From Lineus longissimus (Eukaryota; Nemertea; Pilidiophora; Heteronemertea; Lineidae), in NCBI RefSeq assembly GCF_910592395.1, contig NC_088313.1:12292437-12356436 (forward strand): a stretch of 64,000 bases of DNA, in the 5' to 3' direction. The notes under the pieces were generated by a model. It worked only from the letters and a program-made list of their open reading frames with translations. It was not told the origin of the DNA and ran no database searches. Position 1 is the first letter of the stretch; each line of letters starts with the position of its first letter. Position numbers and translations under genes: made by a program. This document shows, in pieces, positions 43,090-53,279 of the stretch.

Positions 43090-44199
43090 ATGAACAAAGG
43101 ATCATTTCTGCTCAGGCAATGGTCCAGCAACTCGCCAAAGTTAAGCGCAGTAGCGGAAGCGGATGTTTCGAACGCCAAAGATGAAGAGGTATCGGTCTTG
43201 GGGTTAAAATGGCACCCAGAAAAGGACACATTGTCGATCGCACGCAAGATCAAGGAACAACCACGCAGCAAGGTAAACACCAAGCGCACCGTTACGTCAG
43301 AATCAGCTTCAGTATTTGATCCGTTGGGATTTTTAGGACCACTACACGTTCCCGCGAAATCATTTGTGAATCAATTATGGCAAGCTGGCAAAGATTGGGA
43401 TGACAGGCTTTCCCTGGCCGAAAATAAACAATGGAGTAAAGTACAAGTATCACTCAGCAGAGCCCACGAGATAAAGATTCCAAGATGGTTAGTCGACGAC
43501 GCCACCCAACCGCTAGATATCATCATTTTTTGTGACGCTTGTCCGACCACAGCCGTAGGATGTGTTGCATACGCGAAGCAAGGCACACGCGTGGGACTAA
43601 TTGGTTCAAAGAACAAGATCGTGTCACAAAAAAATGCCAAACAAACTGTTCCAAAACTAGAGCTAATGGCTATGGTCATGGGGGCACAATACGGAGAAAT
43701 ATTACGCAAGACATACGCCAAGGAGTGCTTCACCATCGACATCACCTACGCAACAGATTCAGAGATCGCTCTCTATTGGCTGAAATCCGAGAAAAAGTTA
43801 ACACCCTTTGTAATGAACCGCGTCAACTTCATCAGAGAGAAATCTGACAGCAACAAATGGTATCATGTAGCGACGAAAGAAAATTCGGCGGATATCTTAT
43901 CACGTGGCGCTACCTACGAGGAACTGCAATCCTCCACATGGGAAACTGGTCCAGTTTGGCTCAAGCAAGACAAGTGCGAATGGCCGTTTGTTGATGTATG
44001 CGACAAACCCAAGAACATTAGAATATCGTTAGCCGCAAGTCTAGAAATAGACAATATATTCCAGACACGCGATGCTGGTAACACAAGTACCCGCCCCGAT
44101 CTCCAAGCGGTGATTGACATTTCCAAATTCAGTTCTTACCAAAAGCTGCTTAGAGTCACAGCCCTCGTAACGCGAGCCAGGTATCAGAGAAAGGAATAA
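43090..44199 (+). pseudogene. BEL element 2, RT thumb/Pao segment and RNase H-like domain
   Basis: Continues Pol in the same frame after a stop: VLGLKWHPEKDTLSI, SVFDPLGFLGPLHVPAK (typical Pao segment), FCDACPTTAVGCVAYA (RNase H first Asp), VPKLELMAMVMGAQY, TDSEIALYWLKSEKK, and NSADILSRGA. It ends in a stop at 44197-44199. Confidence 0.88.
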
Positions 44200-44209
44200 A
44201 CTGTCTGCT

Positions 44210-44965
44210 GTGGATATCGCTAAGGTGGAACGCACGTGGATAACACACACCCAACGAGCCCACTACAGCCCGGTGTTGGATTATCTTAATAAGGAGAAAC
44301 AAAAACTTCCGTTACCAAAACGCCCGTCAATCATCAATCAACTCGGCCTACTAATAGATGAGGATAACATCATTCGCTGCGGCGGGAGGATCAGGAATGC
44401 GGATGTAAACACTGCGAGGAAAGATCCCATGCTGCTTCCAGGAACGCCGGGGACTTCACACCTGACATCTCTAATCATCACACACGCGCACCATACGGCG
44501 ACACACTATGGGGTAGGAATTACCATGGCAGCACTGCGAGAGAGATTTTGGATTACATCAATGCGCTCAGTCGTCAAGAAAGTAATCAACCGATGCGTCG
44601 TCTGCAAATTGGTTGCAGGGCGGCCATATTTACAACCTAAGGCACCTCAACTGCCAGAATTTAGGCTGAATGACATTGTTCCGTACATGTCCACCGCCAT
44701 AGATTTCACCGCGCACCTGTATGTGAAAGTTGGGAACCAGGACCATGTTAAAATCAAGGATGCGCATAGAAAGACGTACACTGTTCAGAAAGCTTACGTT
44801 TGTTTGTTTACGTGCTGCACTACCCGAGCAGTACATCTCGAGATAACACCAGACCTAACAGTTGGGTCATTTCTCAGGGCTTTCAGACGCTTTACATCGA
44901 CACACTCGGTGCCCAGATTGGTTTACTGCGATAACGCCAAAACCTTTACTTGTGCGGAAAAATAA
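44210..44965 (+). pseudogene. BEL element 2, integrase zinc motif and core
   Basis: The integrase zinc-binding part (HAHHTATHYGVGIT, then CVVCKLVAGRPY) is followed by the core with the first Asp in TAIDFTAHL and the second in YCDNAKTF. A stop at 44963-44965 ends this frame. Confidence 0.88.
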
Positions 44966-44986
44966 TTAAAACGCCTATACCAGAAC

Positions 44987-45579
44987 GTGGCAGGAGAAGA
45001 ATGTCAAAGACAATTTGCGAACAAAAGGATAGCATTTAAATATGCCCCCGTTCAAGCTAGTTGGTTTGCTGGGGTCCACGAAAGACTCATTGGAGTTAGT
45101 AAATTAGCAATCAAGAAGGTTCTTGGAAAAGCGCTAGTTCCAATGGATGAACTTCAAACCGTCGTCAAGGAAATACAATCCGTCATAAACAATCGCCCGC
45201 TGACTTATTTGTCATCGGATCCACATGAACTGAAAGCAATCACACTGAACTGTTTGATATATGGACACGAACGCTATATCCTACCACAGGAGGAAGTTGA
45301 AATCGGCGATGATTTTGACCCTACATACGGTGGACGTGATGCGATCGAAAAATGGGCACATAAGCGCGCGCTTCTACTGAAAGCATTTCGTACCAGGTTC
45401 TATGATGAATATCTTGCGGCACTTCGGCAACAGCATACTTACGAAACTAGGAAGCAATACGCGACGGGTGACGTCATACGCGAAGGGGACGTCATACTGG
45501 TACACGAGAAGGATCAACCAAGGATCGAATGGAAACTAGGCGTGGTCGAGGAACGTCACTGTGGATCGGATGGACTAAC
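44987..45579 (+). pseudogene. BEL element 2, integrase end and DUF5641 start
   Basis: The integrase core continues with the catalytic Glu region (WFAGVHERLIGVSKLAIKK). Then come INNRPLTYLSSDP and the DUF5641 domain (REGDVILVHEKDQPRIEWKLG). The domain is cut at 45579 by a Harbinger transposon and resumes at 49922. Confidence 0.88.
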
Positions 45580-45603
45580 CAGGGGTGGTGTTCCCGAAGC
45601 CAT

Positions 45604-45740
45604 CGTTAGCGTAACGATGTGTTACGGTATCGTTAAGCCATCGTTAAGTATGCGTCCCGGTGCCCGAAAGGTTCGTTACGTTTAACGACATCGTTAATTT
45701 AACGACAGCCCCAGAGCTGTCGTTAGACCATCGTTAAAAA
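45604..45740. promoter_or_regulatory. Left subterminal TCGTTA/TAACGA cluster
   Basis: Nine TCGTTA or TAACGA hexamers, in both orientations, lie just inside the left terminus. The right end (49805-49895) has at least six more. Harbinger Myb-like proteins bind subterminal sites in the zebrafish system; that these hexamers are such sites is inferred. Confidence 0.55.
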
Positions 45741-45872
45741 TAAAAATCCTAGACTGGCTCGGTTCGCGTGAAATTATTGGTGTATTCTCGGTTATTCAAT
45801 TCTTTGCGTAATTACTTTCTATTGTAGAATACAGTGTTGATCCCAGTTATACATTAGCTATATATCTTCACA

Positions 45873-46991
45873 GTGTCACCGGTCCATTTAGTGTGTGCAA
45901 TGGCTGCTGCATATCTACTAGTGCAAAATGGGCAAGATGGACTAGACCGACGCAGGCAAGTTACTCCACGGGAATATCCTGTCAGAGAAAATCCTCTGGA
46001 AACCATGATTGACGCCCAACTTATAAAGAGATACCGGATGGATCGGGCCGGCCTCCAATATTTGTGTAATGAACTACATGACGACTTAGCAAGGCCTACT
46101 AAACGGTCTAACGTTTTGTCCGTTGCAGTGCAAGTCTGTGCAGCTCTGAGATTCTTTGCAAAAGGGAGTTCTCAGGATGTCACCGGAGACACGTTGAAAG
46201 TAAGCCGGTATTCTGTTTCACGGTGTGTGCACACAGTATCCGGTGCGTTGATTGAGCGTCTTCTTCAAAGACACATAAAATTTCCGAGGGACATCGCTGA
46301 TCAGAGGCCAGAGAAGGAGGCCTTCTATCAAATTCGACAATTCCCAAATGTTCTTGGCACTGTTGATGGTTCTCTGGTACCAATCATCGGGCCCCATATT
46401 GAAGGACACTTGTATATTTCCAGAAAGGGTACTCATGCTATCAATGTGCAGGGTGTCATTGGTCCAGATGGAAGGTTCTTTGACGTTGTTGCCCGATGGC
46501 CTGGGAGTACGCACGACTCCTTCATCTGGAAAAACTCGGGCTTGTGTGATGAAATGGAAAACAATAGGATAAAAGGTGGATGGCTACTTGGGGACAGTGG
46601 CTATGGATTAGCCCCTTGGCTCCTGACTCCAATCAGAAATCCTATAAACAGGGCTGAGAAAGCATACAATAGGGCTCATAAATCCACACGGGGCGTGGTT
46701 GAAAGGGGATTTGGAAGGTGGAAAATGCGCTTTCGATGCCTACATAAGACGGGTGGCTGTTTGATGTTCTCACCACAGCGATGTTTGAATGTTATCATTG
46801 CAACTGCCATTCTACATAATATTTGTATCGAACGGAATACTCCTCTTCCCCATGACGACGACAATGAACAATTTCAGATGGATTATGATGATGACAATGA
46901 TGACGCTGTGGTCGGGGATGATGCTCGAGTACATGCCGCAGGTGTGAGAGTTAGAAATGAACTCATTGAAGGCCATTTTACCAGAGGATGA
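45873..46991 (+). CDS. Harbinger transposase (HARBI1-like, DDE_Tnp_4)
   Basis: An intact 372-residue nuclease that would excise and insert the element, working with the Myb-like partner. Residues 1-150 hold a helix-rich DNA-binding region (ALRFFAKGSSQDVTGDTL...VSRYSVSR). The catalytic core has D165 (GTVDGSLV), D241 (GDSGYGL) and E277 (GVVERGFGRWK), with spacing and flanks as in HARBI1 proteins. The C-terminus is acidic (DDDNDDAVVGDD). No stop or frameshift is present and the length is normal. M10 (MAAAYLL) is an alternative start. The gene runs toward the Myb-like gene. Confidence 0.95.
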   Translation: MSPVHLVCAMAAAYLLVQNGQDGLDRRRQVTPREYPVRENPLETMIDAQLIKRYRMDRAGLQYLCNELHDDLARPTKRSNVLSVAVQVCAALRFFAKGSSQDVTGDTLKVSRYSVSRCVHTVSGALIERLLQRHIKFPRDIADQRPEKEAFYQIRQFPNVLGTVDGSLVPIIGPHIEGHLYISRKGTHAINVQGVIGPDGRFFDVVARWPGSTHDSFIWKNSGLCDEMENNRIKGGWLLGDSGYGLAPWLLTPIRNPINRAEKAYNRAHKSTRGVVERGFGRWKMRFRCLHKTGGCLMFSPQRCLNVIIATAILHNICIERNTPLPHDDDNEQFQMDYDDDNDDAVVGDDARVHAAGVRVRNELIEGHFTRG

Positions 46992-47670
46992 ACTACATTT
47001 ATTCCAGAAATATACAAAATCTTACTGCAACAGAGACTAACTGCTGAATCGTGTTTAAAACGTTTACAACGTGAAGGTTGAGGAAACCAATGATGAGCAT
47101 AAACAAATATTAACATAAAATAAAATTATTGGTTCAACCTGTATTCAATTGTACTGCTATTACATGTATGCCTCGGAGGCTTATAATAATATTCAGTTCA
47201 TCTTTGATGAAGCTTTATGATTTGGGTGACTACCCATCTTTTACCGTAAATGTTCTTGCGATGATTGCTATCGCATCACTAATTGTGTCACTGAATCCAT
47301 CTTGAGACAAAAAAACAGAACGTAATGGTAGTGTCACTACATTATGCTATTCGCACCTTTGCAATAGGAATGATGATCTGACTTTGGAGTAACATTACCC
47401 CGTGCTTTTTAACACAGGAAGTCATGGCAGCAACAACTGATTTCGGAAGTCATATTTCCCAATATGAGGGAAGAAATGAAACGAGACATTTCAACTAGTT
47501 ATAAAGTACCGATTAATTGTATATTTTCCTCAGCAGTATTAAGAGGAGAGCGTATTTAGTTCATTGCATTTCGTGATTCAATAGATATGTTAGACTCTAG
47601 AAATCAGATAAAGGTTTGTGACAGAGTGTGTCCTAGCATCTTGCTGAATTACTTCTTTAGATGATTTAAT
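46992..47670. other. Intergenic region of Harbinger element
   Basis: AT-rich sequence between the converging 3' ends of the two element genes. Nothing else is recognised. Confidence 0.6.
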
Positions 47671-48368
47671 TTATAAATCCATTAGGGAGTAGCTGGTTTC
47701 GTTATTGTTATCCGTCCCAGCGAGGAATTTCTCCAACAATACAAGTTTCTGTTTTTCAATCGCAAGTCGTTGTTTTTCTAATTCTAAACGTTCCTTCTCA
47801 ACAGAGAGTCGTTCCCGTTCGATTTTCACAAGTTCCATGGATGTATCGTTGCTTGTGGATTTAGCCGTTACACGTTTCACCGATGATTTCGTAACGCTAC
47901 CCTTCGGTGTCCCAGTGGCTGCACTTGGTTTTGGTTTGGTTGTGGTAGCGGACGAATCAGCAGACAGCGGCGGTTTTCCCTCTGGAATTCGCCGTGCCCA
48001 CGGGGACTTTGGTTTGGCTGGCGCAGGGTTATCTGATTCAGCTTCATCACCAAGATTACTGCTGCCGAGAAATCAGAACATTGCACCTCTTGAGAATCAG
48101 AATCTTCATTCGGAGAGTCAAGTTCATCAAAATGTAGCGTAGCTGACGATGAGTAAGTTGAAGGTCTAGCAGCGCTGTCGACTCCTCTTTTTATCCCATG
48201 TGACAACTGTGTTGAATACACAGATGTATCAATTCCACCATCTATCCCTTCTGTTGCTGTCTTTCCTATGACCATCAGAACCTTTCGCTCAACCTCGTTG
48301 ATGCGCACATCCTTAGCTTTCCCACCGCCCGTTTTAGCGATTTCCTTTCTTTGCAGAGTATCTTTTTG
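47671..48368 (-). pseudogene. Harbinger Myb-like protein, second exon, frameshifted
   Basis: The exon begins after an acceptor at 48369-48371 (minus-strand AAG|CAAAAAG) and completes the Myb/SANT-like domain (RKEIAKTGGGKAKD, then ERKVLMVIGK). An acidic linker follows (LDSPNEDSDSQEV). Near 48060-48085 the frame shifts by one base. The rest (SDNPAPAKPKSPWARR, then a coiled coil KIERERLSVEKERLELEKQR) runs to the stop at 47671. The coiled coil likely mediates self-assembly. The frameshift probably disables the protein unless it is an assembly error. Confidence 0.75.
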
Positions 48369-49331
48369 CTTGGTCATGTAACCCGCACTTGCCCAGTCTC
48401 CGACCACCGTGCGGGGTGGGTCCGGTCTCACAGTTCACTCCGGCTTTGCTCACTCACAATTGCTATACACTCCAGGTTCGGGGCTGTCCTAAGACCGTCA
48501 TACCCATGGGGCCAACCACAACGAGCGGGTCTGGGTATGGGGTAGATAATAAAAGAACGCAAGGATTCTCTGGGATAACTATTGTTCACACTGAATCATA
48601 ACAGGGCCAGGCCTCACAATGCACAGGCCGATGCACTACACAATGTACAGGACTCTCTCAAACCTAACTCTTGGCCTACAACTGGGCCTAACCGTGTAAA
48701 CGACGGGCCACGAATCTCCGGGACATCACTTAGGGCTAACCTGTCCTGCCAGACACAAAGTTAGACACCAAACAAGAGGTGGGACAGGGACAGAGAGGCT
48801 GAATACCAGCCTGTTTGGGCAAAAGCCAGCCAAGGTCACAGGTACAGAGCCAGAGGTGGTCTCAAAATCACCCCGATTGCGTATTACCGACTAGCCACAA
48901 CATCATCTAAAGGGGTCTAGTCCATTCCATGGGTATTCATGCTTCCTCAAGTCAGGCACCAGGTTTAGGAAAGGTGAATTTATGCGTAAAAAGAGAGTTT
49001 TCTTCTCAAGATTCAGAAAAATTGTTTTGCTTCCAAGATGGAGAAATTAGCAGACGACCATGTGCCCAGTCATTTACACACGTAAATAAATTCATATCAA
49101 GGCCTAAAAGGTACTTAAAATTCCTCAAGTTATATTCTCAAAATATTATAGCAACCCGATGATTTTAGGAAGCTGATTAACGAAGTTAAACTGACCGTTA
49201 CCATAGCGACCGTGCAATAAATGTAGTTCCTAAACCAGTCAAAACAGTATAGGTGGCAGCAGCGCATTGCCACAGAAAAGTCACATACAGGGTGGATCAA
49301 CAAAATGCAAAAGTCAAATCCACTGGTTTAC
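48369..49331 (-). other. Intron of the Harbinger Myb-like gene
   Basis: About 960 bp between donor GTAAAC (49331) and acceptor AAG (48369), both phase 0. It contains no recognised gene. Confidence 0.55.
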
Positions 49332-49568
49332 AGTCACACTGGTCCAATCAGACCACTTCCTCCGCACGTCGTCTGCCGTTCTCAACGTTTTTGAGACCGA
49401 ATTAATGCTATCCGTTATCTTCTGCCATGCTATTCGTTTCTCTTCATTATGTACAGCGTCTGTAAATTTGTTAAATACGGTCTTTTTCTTTGCCTGAACG
49501 CCTTCCACCAATGCGTCAAGCTCAGTCTCAGTGAACTTAGGCTTCCTCTTTAATTTCTCGTCGGGCAT
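49332..49568 (-). CDS. Harbinger Myb-like protein, first exon
   Basis: 79 codons from the ATG at 49568 to a donor at 49331. The exon encodes most of a Myb/SANT-like helix-turn-helix: KFTETELDALVEGVQAKK, IAWQKITDSIN, RRKWSDWTSV. In Harbinger elements such a protein binds subterminal DNA and brings the transposase to the nucleus. Together with 47671-48368 it forms the second gene of the element. Confidence 0.75.
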
Positions 49569-49804
49569 CTCAAAAACGGTAGTTTCTCGTCGCTATCACA
49601 AATGCAAACCTATCCGGCCGTATCAACCAACTGAAGTAAGGGGCGATTATAGACTAAATGCGTGTGCCTGGTGGGGCCTTTTTATGTATGAGGAGTATTA
49701 TGCAAACATAACCACTAATAAACCAATTGTCCGGCGTTGGAGAATTACGCATTATACTCAATGAGCGAGACCGTAACTACACCGCTAATTGTATATGAAT
49801 AACG

Positions 49805-49921
49805 AGACCGTAACGATGGCTTCGAGACACAGTCGTTAATCTGATCGTTAGGGTCTCGTTAAATGTCACAACGATGTCGTTAACTGGGCATTTAACGATG
49901 GCTTCGGGAACACCACCCCTG
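49805..49921. promoter_or_regulatory. Right subterminal TCGTTA/TAACGA cluster and terminus
   Basis: At least six TCGTTA or TAACGA hexamers precede the right 29-bp terminus. They mirror the left-end cluster. Confidence 0.55.
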
Positions 49922-50117
49922 ATCAGCCACTGTGCGTACTAACAATGGTAGGGCGATAGCGAAACTCTATCCCCTCGAACTTAATACAGGAACACTGAAA
50001 GCAAAGGAAACGATGCCTAAAGAGGCGACGAAAGAAGTGGAGGCGACTCGTAGACCTAAACGAGCTGCTGCTCTCCAGGCCAGAGACAGAATCCTCGGAT
50101 TATTCAATTCGGATTAG
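49922..50117 (+). pseudogene. BEL element 2, C-terminus of Pol
   Basis: The last ~60 residues of the DUF5641 region (VRTNNGRAIAKLYPLELN) and a basic tail, ending at a stop at 50115-50117. It is separated from the rest of Pol only by the Harbinger element. Confidence 0.85.
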
Positions 50118-50883
50118 ACATAAGCAGAATTGACATTTCGTTCAAACTATCATTGTCGGTATTGGCTATACTTTTAGGCAAGGTATAGTGGCTGGACGCC
50201 TCCCTCCGTCAGGGTAAGACGCCTGCAGTCATTGCGACTCCCTCCGTCGGGGTTACGACGCCTGTCGTCCATGAGAGAAGATACAAGATAATAGACATTA
50301 TTCAAAAGAATAGACATTGAACTCTTTATGAACAACAAGATCATGACGAAATGGATTATTAGTTCTGACCTCATCATTAATCATTTTATTTCAAGGTTCT
50401 TCACTTATTGTGTAGTCATTAGTTATATTTAGCATGCAAGCGCAACTTTGTTTTAAATGTTTGACTGGATTACATTAGTACCATCAGGGTAACTTTAGGA
50501 TTCATTGTTGACAACCTGTCACTCAGTACTCACTGGCACACTTCATGCACCCGGGCTATTTCCGGAAACTTAAGGTCAATCAACCAGCTTACTTGAAGTA
50601 AACAAACCTAGTTCTCGCTCGGCCGGGAGTGTCAGATATTACATATCGTTGCATAACCTAGGGCTTCCTTCCCAGAAGCTGCATCTGTTGCCAATCATGG
50701 AGCTAACATGGGTAGCTCGAGACCAGCACTTTCCCACGACCGGAGTTGACTTTGCCGTCTGTAACATATACCTTGCTTATGCCACATTTGTGGGAGAATA
50801 AAGATATGATTCAGTTGTTAGTATGAAACCATCGTGTTTAGTTCGCCATCAGATCTGCGACCGCTGCAACTCCCATTTAGTAA
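50118..50883. other. Region between BEL element 2 and gypsy element 3
   Basis: No gene. A ~45-bp imperfect repeat (CTCCCTCCGTCAGGGTAAGACGCCTG-like, 50198-50275) is present. The right part, about 50505-50880, starts TGTTGACAACC and has AATAAA at about 50799. It may be remains of a gypsy 5' LTR, but no second LTR copy exists to prove it. Confidence 0.4.
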
Positions 50884-51927
50884 ATGTGTAGGAAACATCT
50901 TGCCATTTATGACAGCACCCATGCACCAGATGGGGCGACAGCTACTACTACAGGGACGGCTGGTGGATGGGCCATGGCAGAATTTTTTGAGACCTTCACA
51001 GCGATGATGAAGACACGTTTTGGACCAGAACCAAGTGGCTCTACTACAGGTACAGGTACTGGCTCTGCTACGGGTACGGTGAAGATACAGGCATCCAAGA
51101 ATTACCAACTGAATCAAAACTTCCGAATTTGGCTAGAAAGGTTCGACAACTTCGTGAAGTTAGCTAGGATCCCTGATGAACAGCTTCGAGAACAACTCCT
51201 CTCCAGACTGGAGCATCAGGCCTACGTTGCAGTTAACAACTTGCATCTGGAGGAGAACCTATCCTACAAGGATTTCTGCAGTCAATTGATGAAGCGCTTT
51301 CATAACACCTCAAGGGAGGATTATAAGTTACAAATGAGGGCCAGAGTACAGCGGGCAAATGAGACATATGAGGCCTTCTCGGATGCACTCCAGGAACTTG
51401 CCCTAAATGCATACCCAAGCAGTGGTTTCGAACTACAGCAGGAAATGGCTTTGGATCAGTTTCTGCTTGGGGTCTCAGCAGAAGAATCGGTGAAACAGCA
51501 GTTACTTATGAGTTCGCCCACCACCCTGAGCGAGGCCATTCGCAAGGTTAGGCAACTAGAGGCGGCTCAGCTTGTGATGAAGAAGGGGGCAAGTGAAGCG
51601 AGCAAGCAGGACGTGGCGAAGTCAAAACCGAAAGTGGCGAGCGTTGAGTCAAAGCCAGCAAACTCGGATATGACGAAGGTACTAGAATTGCTGACCACCA
51701 TGAATGAGAGGATCTTGCGATTGGAAGGCCAGCAGGGAAACAGGAATACCAATAAGGGAGGTAGTTGCAGAACTAGTGGAGGTTCAGACCACAGATTTCC
51801 ACAATGCCCTCAAAATGAATGCTACAACTGCCACACGAAAGGCCGCATTTCCAAGAATTGCCCCAGCAAGCAGGGAAACGAGAACGCGGGATTGTCGGGA
51901 TCCAACACAGTCCCGGAGAAGAAGTAG
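50884..51927 (+). CDS. Gypsy element 3 Gag
   Basis: An open 347-residue Gag. It has a Thr/Gly-rich start, a retrotransposon Gag core (FRIWLERFDNFVKLARI, LSYKDFCSQLMKRFHN, MALDQFLLGV) and a C-terminal zinc knuckle reading CYNCHTKGRISKNC. The knuckle's histidine is replaced by Arg, so it may not bind zinc. The end overlaps the protease ORF by about 108 nt in the -1 frame, an arrangement used for ribosomal frameshifting. The rest of the element is decayed. Confidence 0.85.
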   Translation: MCRKHLAIYDSTHAPDGATATTTGTAGGWAMAEFFETFTAMMKTRFGPEPSGSTTGTGTGSATGTVKIQASKNYQLNQNFRIWLERFDNFVKLARIPDEQLREQLLSRLEHQAYVAVNNLHLEENLSYKDFCSQLMKRFHNTSREDYKLQMRARVQRANETYEAFSDALQELALNAYPSSGFELQQEMALDQFLLGVSAEESVKQQLLMSSPTTLSEAIRKVRQLEAAQLVMKKGASEASKQDVAKSKPKVASVESKPANSDMTKVLELLTTMNERILRLEGQQGNRNTNKGGSCRTSGGSDHRFPQCPQNECYNCHTKGRISKNCPSKQGNENAGLSGSNTVPEKK

Positions 51928-53279
51928 TGGTCCCACATGTAGATACAGTTGTCCAAGAAGAAACCAAGATCAGCCAGGTGCAGACTTCAACGTTGAACCC
52001 CGAGGCGACAGTGTTTGAGCCCAAGCTTGGGCATTCGCACGTCATGATTGGGAGTATTCACCTGGCTGACAGCAGCCTCTATTTGAGTGGTAAGGTGAAT
52101 GACCAATCAACATCCATGCTTTTGGATACTGGAGCAGTAGTGACACTCATCAGTAGTGATCTATGGGACCGTCTCGATTCGGCCAAGAAACCCCTTGAAC
52201 CTGCAATGGGATCCCTGATGTCAGCCACCAAGGAAGACTTGCAGATTTTGGGAATCGTTGATGCTGATCTGCAGATAGGATCCATGGTGTACTGCCATCC
52301 GGTGGTGGTGGTCGAGAAGCTTAGCCACTCTCGTCTGTTGGGAAGCGATTTCTTTTTCAAACACCATTGTACTATTCGTTATGAAACGGCGACATTGGAG
52401 GTTGGTAAGGAAGAGATCCCACTACGACGCCAGAGGTACGAACCGAAAATGTGTAGAGTCATTCTCGGGAAGTCTCTGAGGATACCAGTACAGACGGAAA
52501 TGATTGTGCCAGGGAAGCTCGCAAGAGGAGGTGAGGCAAGTCACCTGATGCCAGGGATGATAGAAGCAAGAAAGAGCCCGACGTCATTCACAACCGGGCG
52601 AACCTTGGGAAAATCAGGCCATGGGAAACTTCCCATTCGTGTGGCCAGCTTCACAGACAGCCCTATAAGGATAAGGACCAATCGAACATTGGGATGGTTT
52701 CACCCAGTCACGGAAATTAGTGGACACCAGGATGACGAACATGTCGAGGCCAGGGAGGATGGAGAGGAACAGGAACACTTGGCTGCAGCTGATCTAGCAG
52801 CAACCAGTGCTGGGACGCCTGGTAACCCAGATCCTGTAGACTCTTCCATACGCAGACAGGGACTGGCTCCAGCTTCCATAGCAGCAACCAGTGCTGGGAC
52901 GCCTTGTTCCCCAGACCCTGTGCAATCTAGGGAGCGACCGGAAAGGCTGAGGAAAGTGCTCGAGAAGTTGGAAATTGAGGACATAAATCTAACCGGAACT
53001 CAACGTGCCACGCTGATTTCGCTCATAGAGGAATATCAGGATATTTTCTCGATGGATGATCTGGATATTGGGCATACTACAGTGGTTGAACATCGGATAG
53101 ATACAGGAGATGCCATCCCGATAAAGCAGAGGCCGCGGAGGGTATCACCTCACCAACAATGTTTCGTTGATGAGACAACCAAGGACCACTTGGACAAAAA
53201 TCTCATAAAGGAGTCTATGGGACCATGGAGCTCGCCTATTGTACTAGCTAGGAAGCATGATGGGAGCTATCGTCTGTAA
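51819..53279 (+). pseudogene. Gypsy element 3 protease and start of RT
   Basis: An aspartic protease (MLLDTGAVVTLIS, about residue 100) is followed by a long linker with a duplicated AATSAGTP segment. The first ~60 residues of the gypsy RT follow (IFSMDDLDIGHT, VEHRIDTGD, GPWSSPIVLARKHDGSYRL). The frame then ends, and the sequence jumps straight to integrase at 53285. RT catalytic motifs, RNase H and the integrase zinc motif are all missing. Confidence 0.88.

Larger units (their letters stand above)
45580..49921 (+). mobile_element. PIF/Harbinger DNA transposon inside BEL element 2
   Basis: A 4342-bp element with perfect 29-bp inverted termini starting CAGGGGTGGTGTTCCCGAAG. It splits the DUF5641 domain of BEL element 2, whose frame closes when the element is removed. 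It encodes a transposase (plus strand) and a Myb/SANT-like protein (minus strand, converging). That two-gene content is standard for Harbinger. The flanking triplets are AAC and ATC, which would be a 3-bp target duplication with one mismatch. Confidence 0.93.

Noticed and set aside
46180-46864. Minus-strand frames inside the Harbinger transposase
   Set aside because: Antisense shadows of a clearly functional-looking coding sequence.
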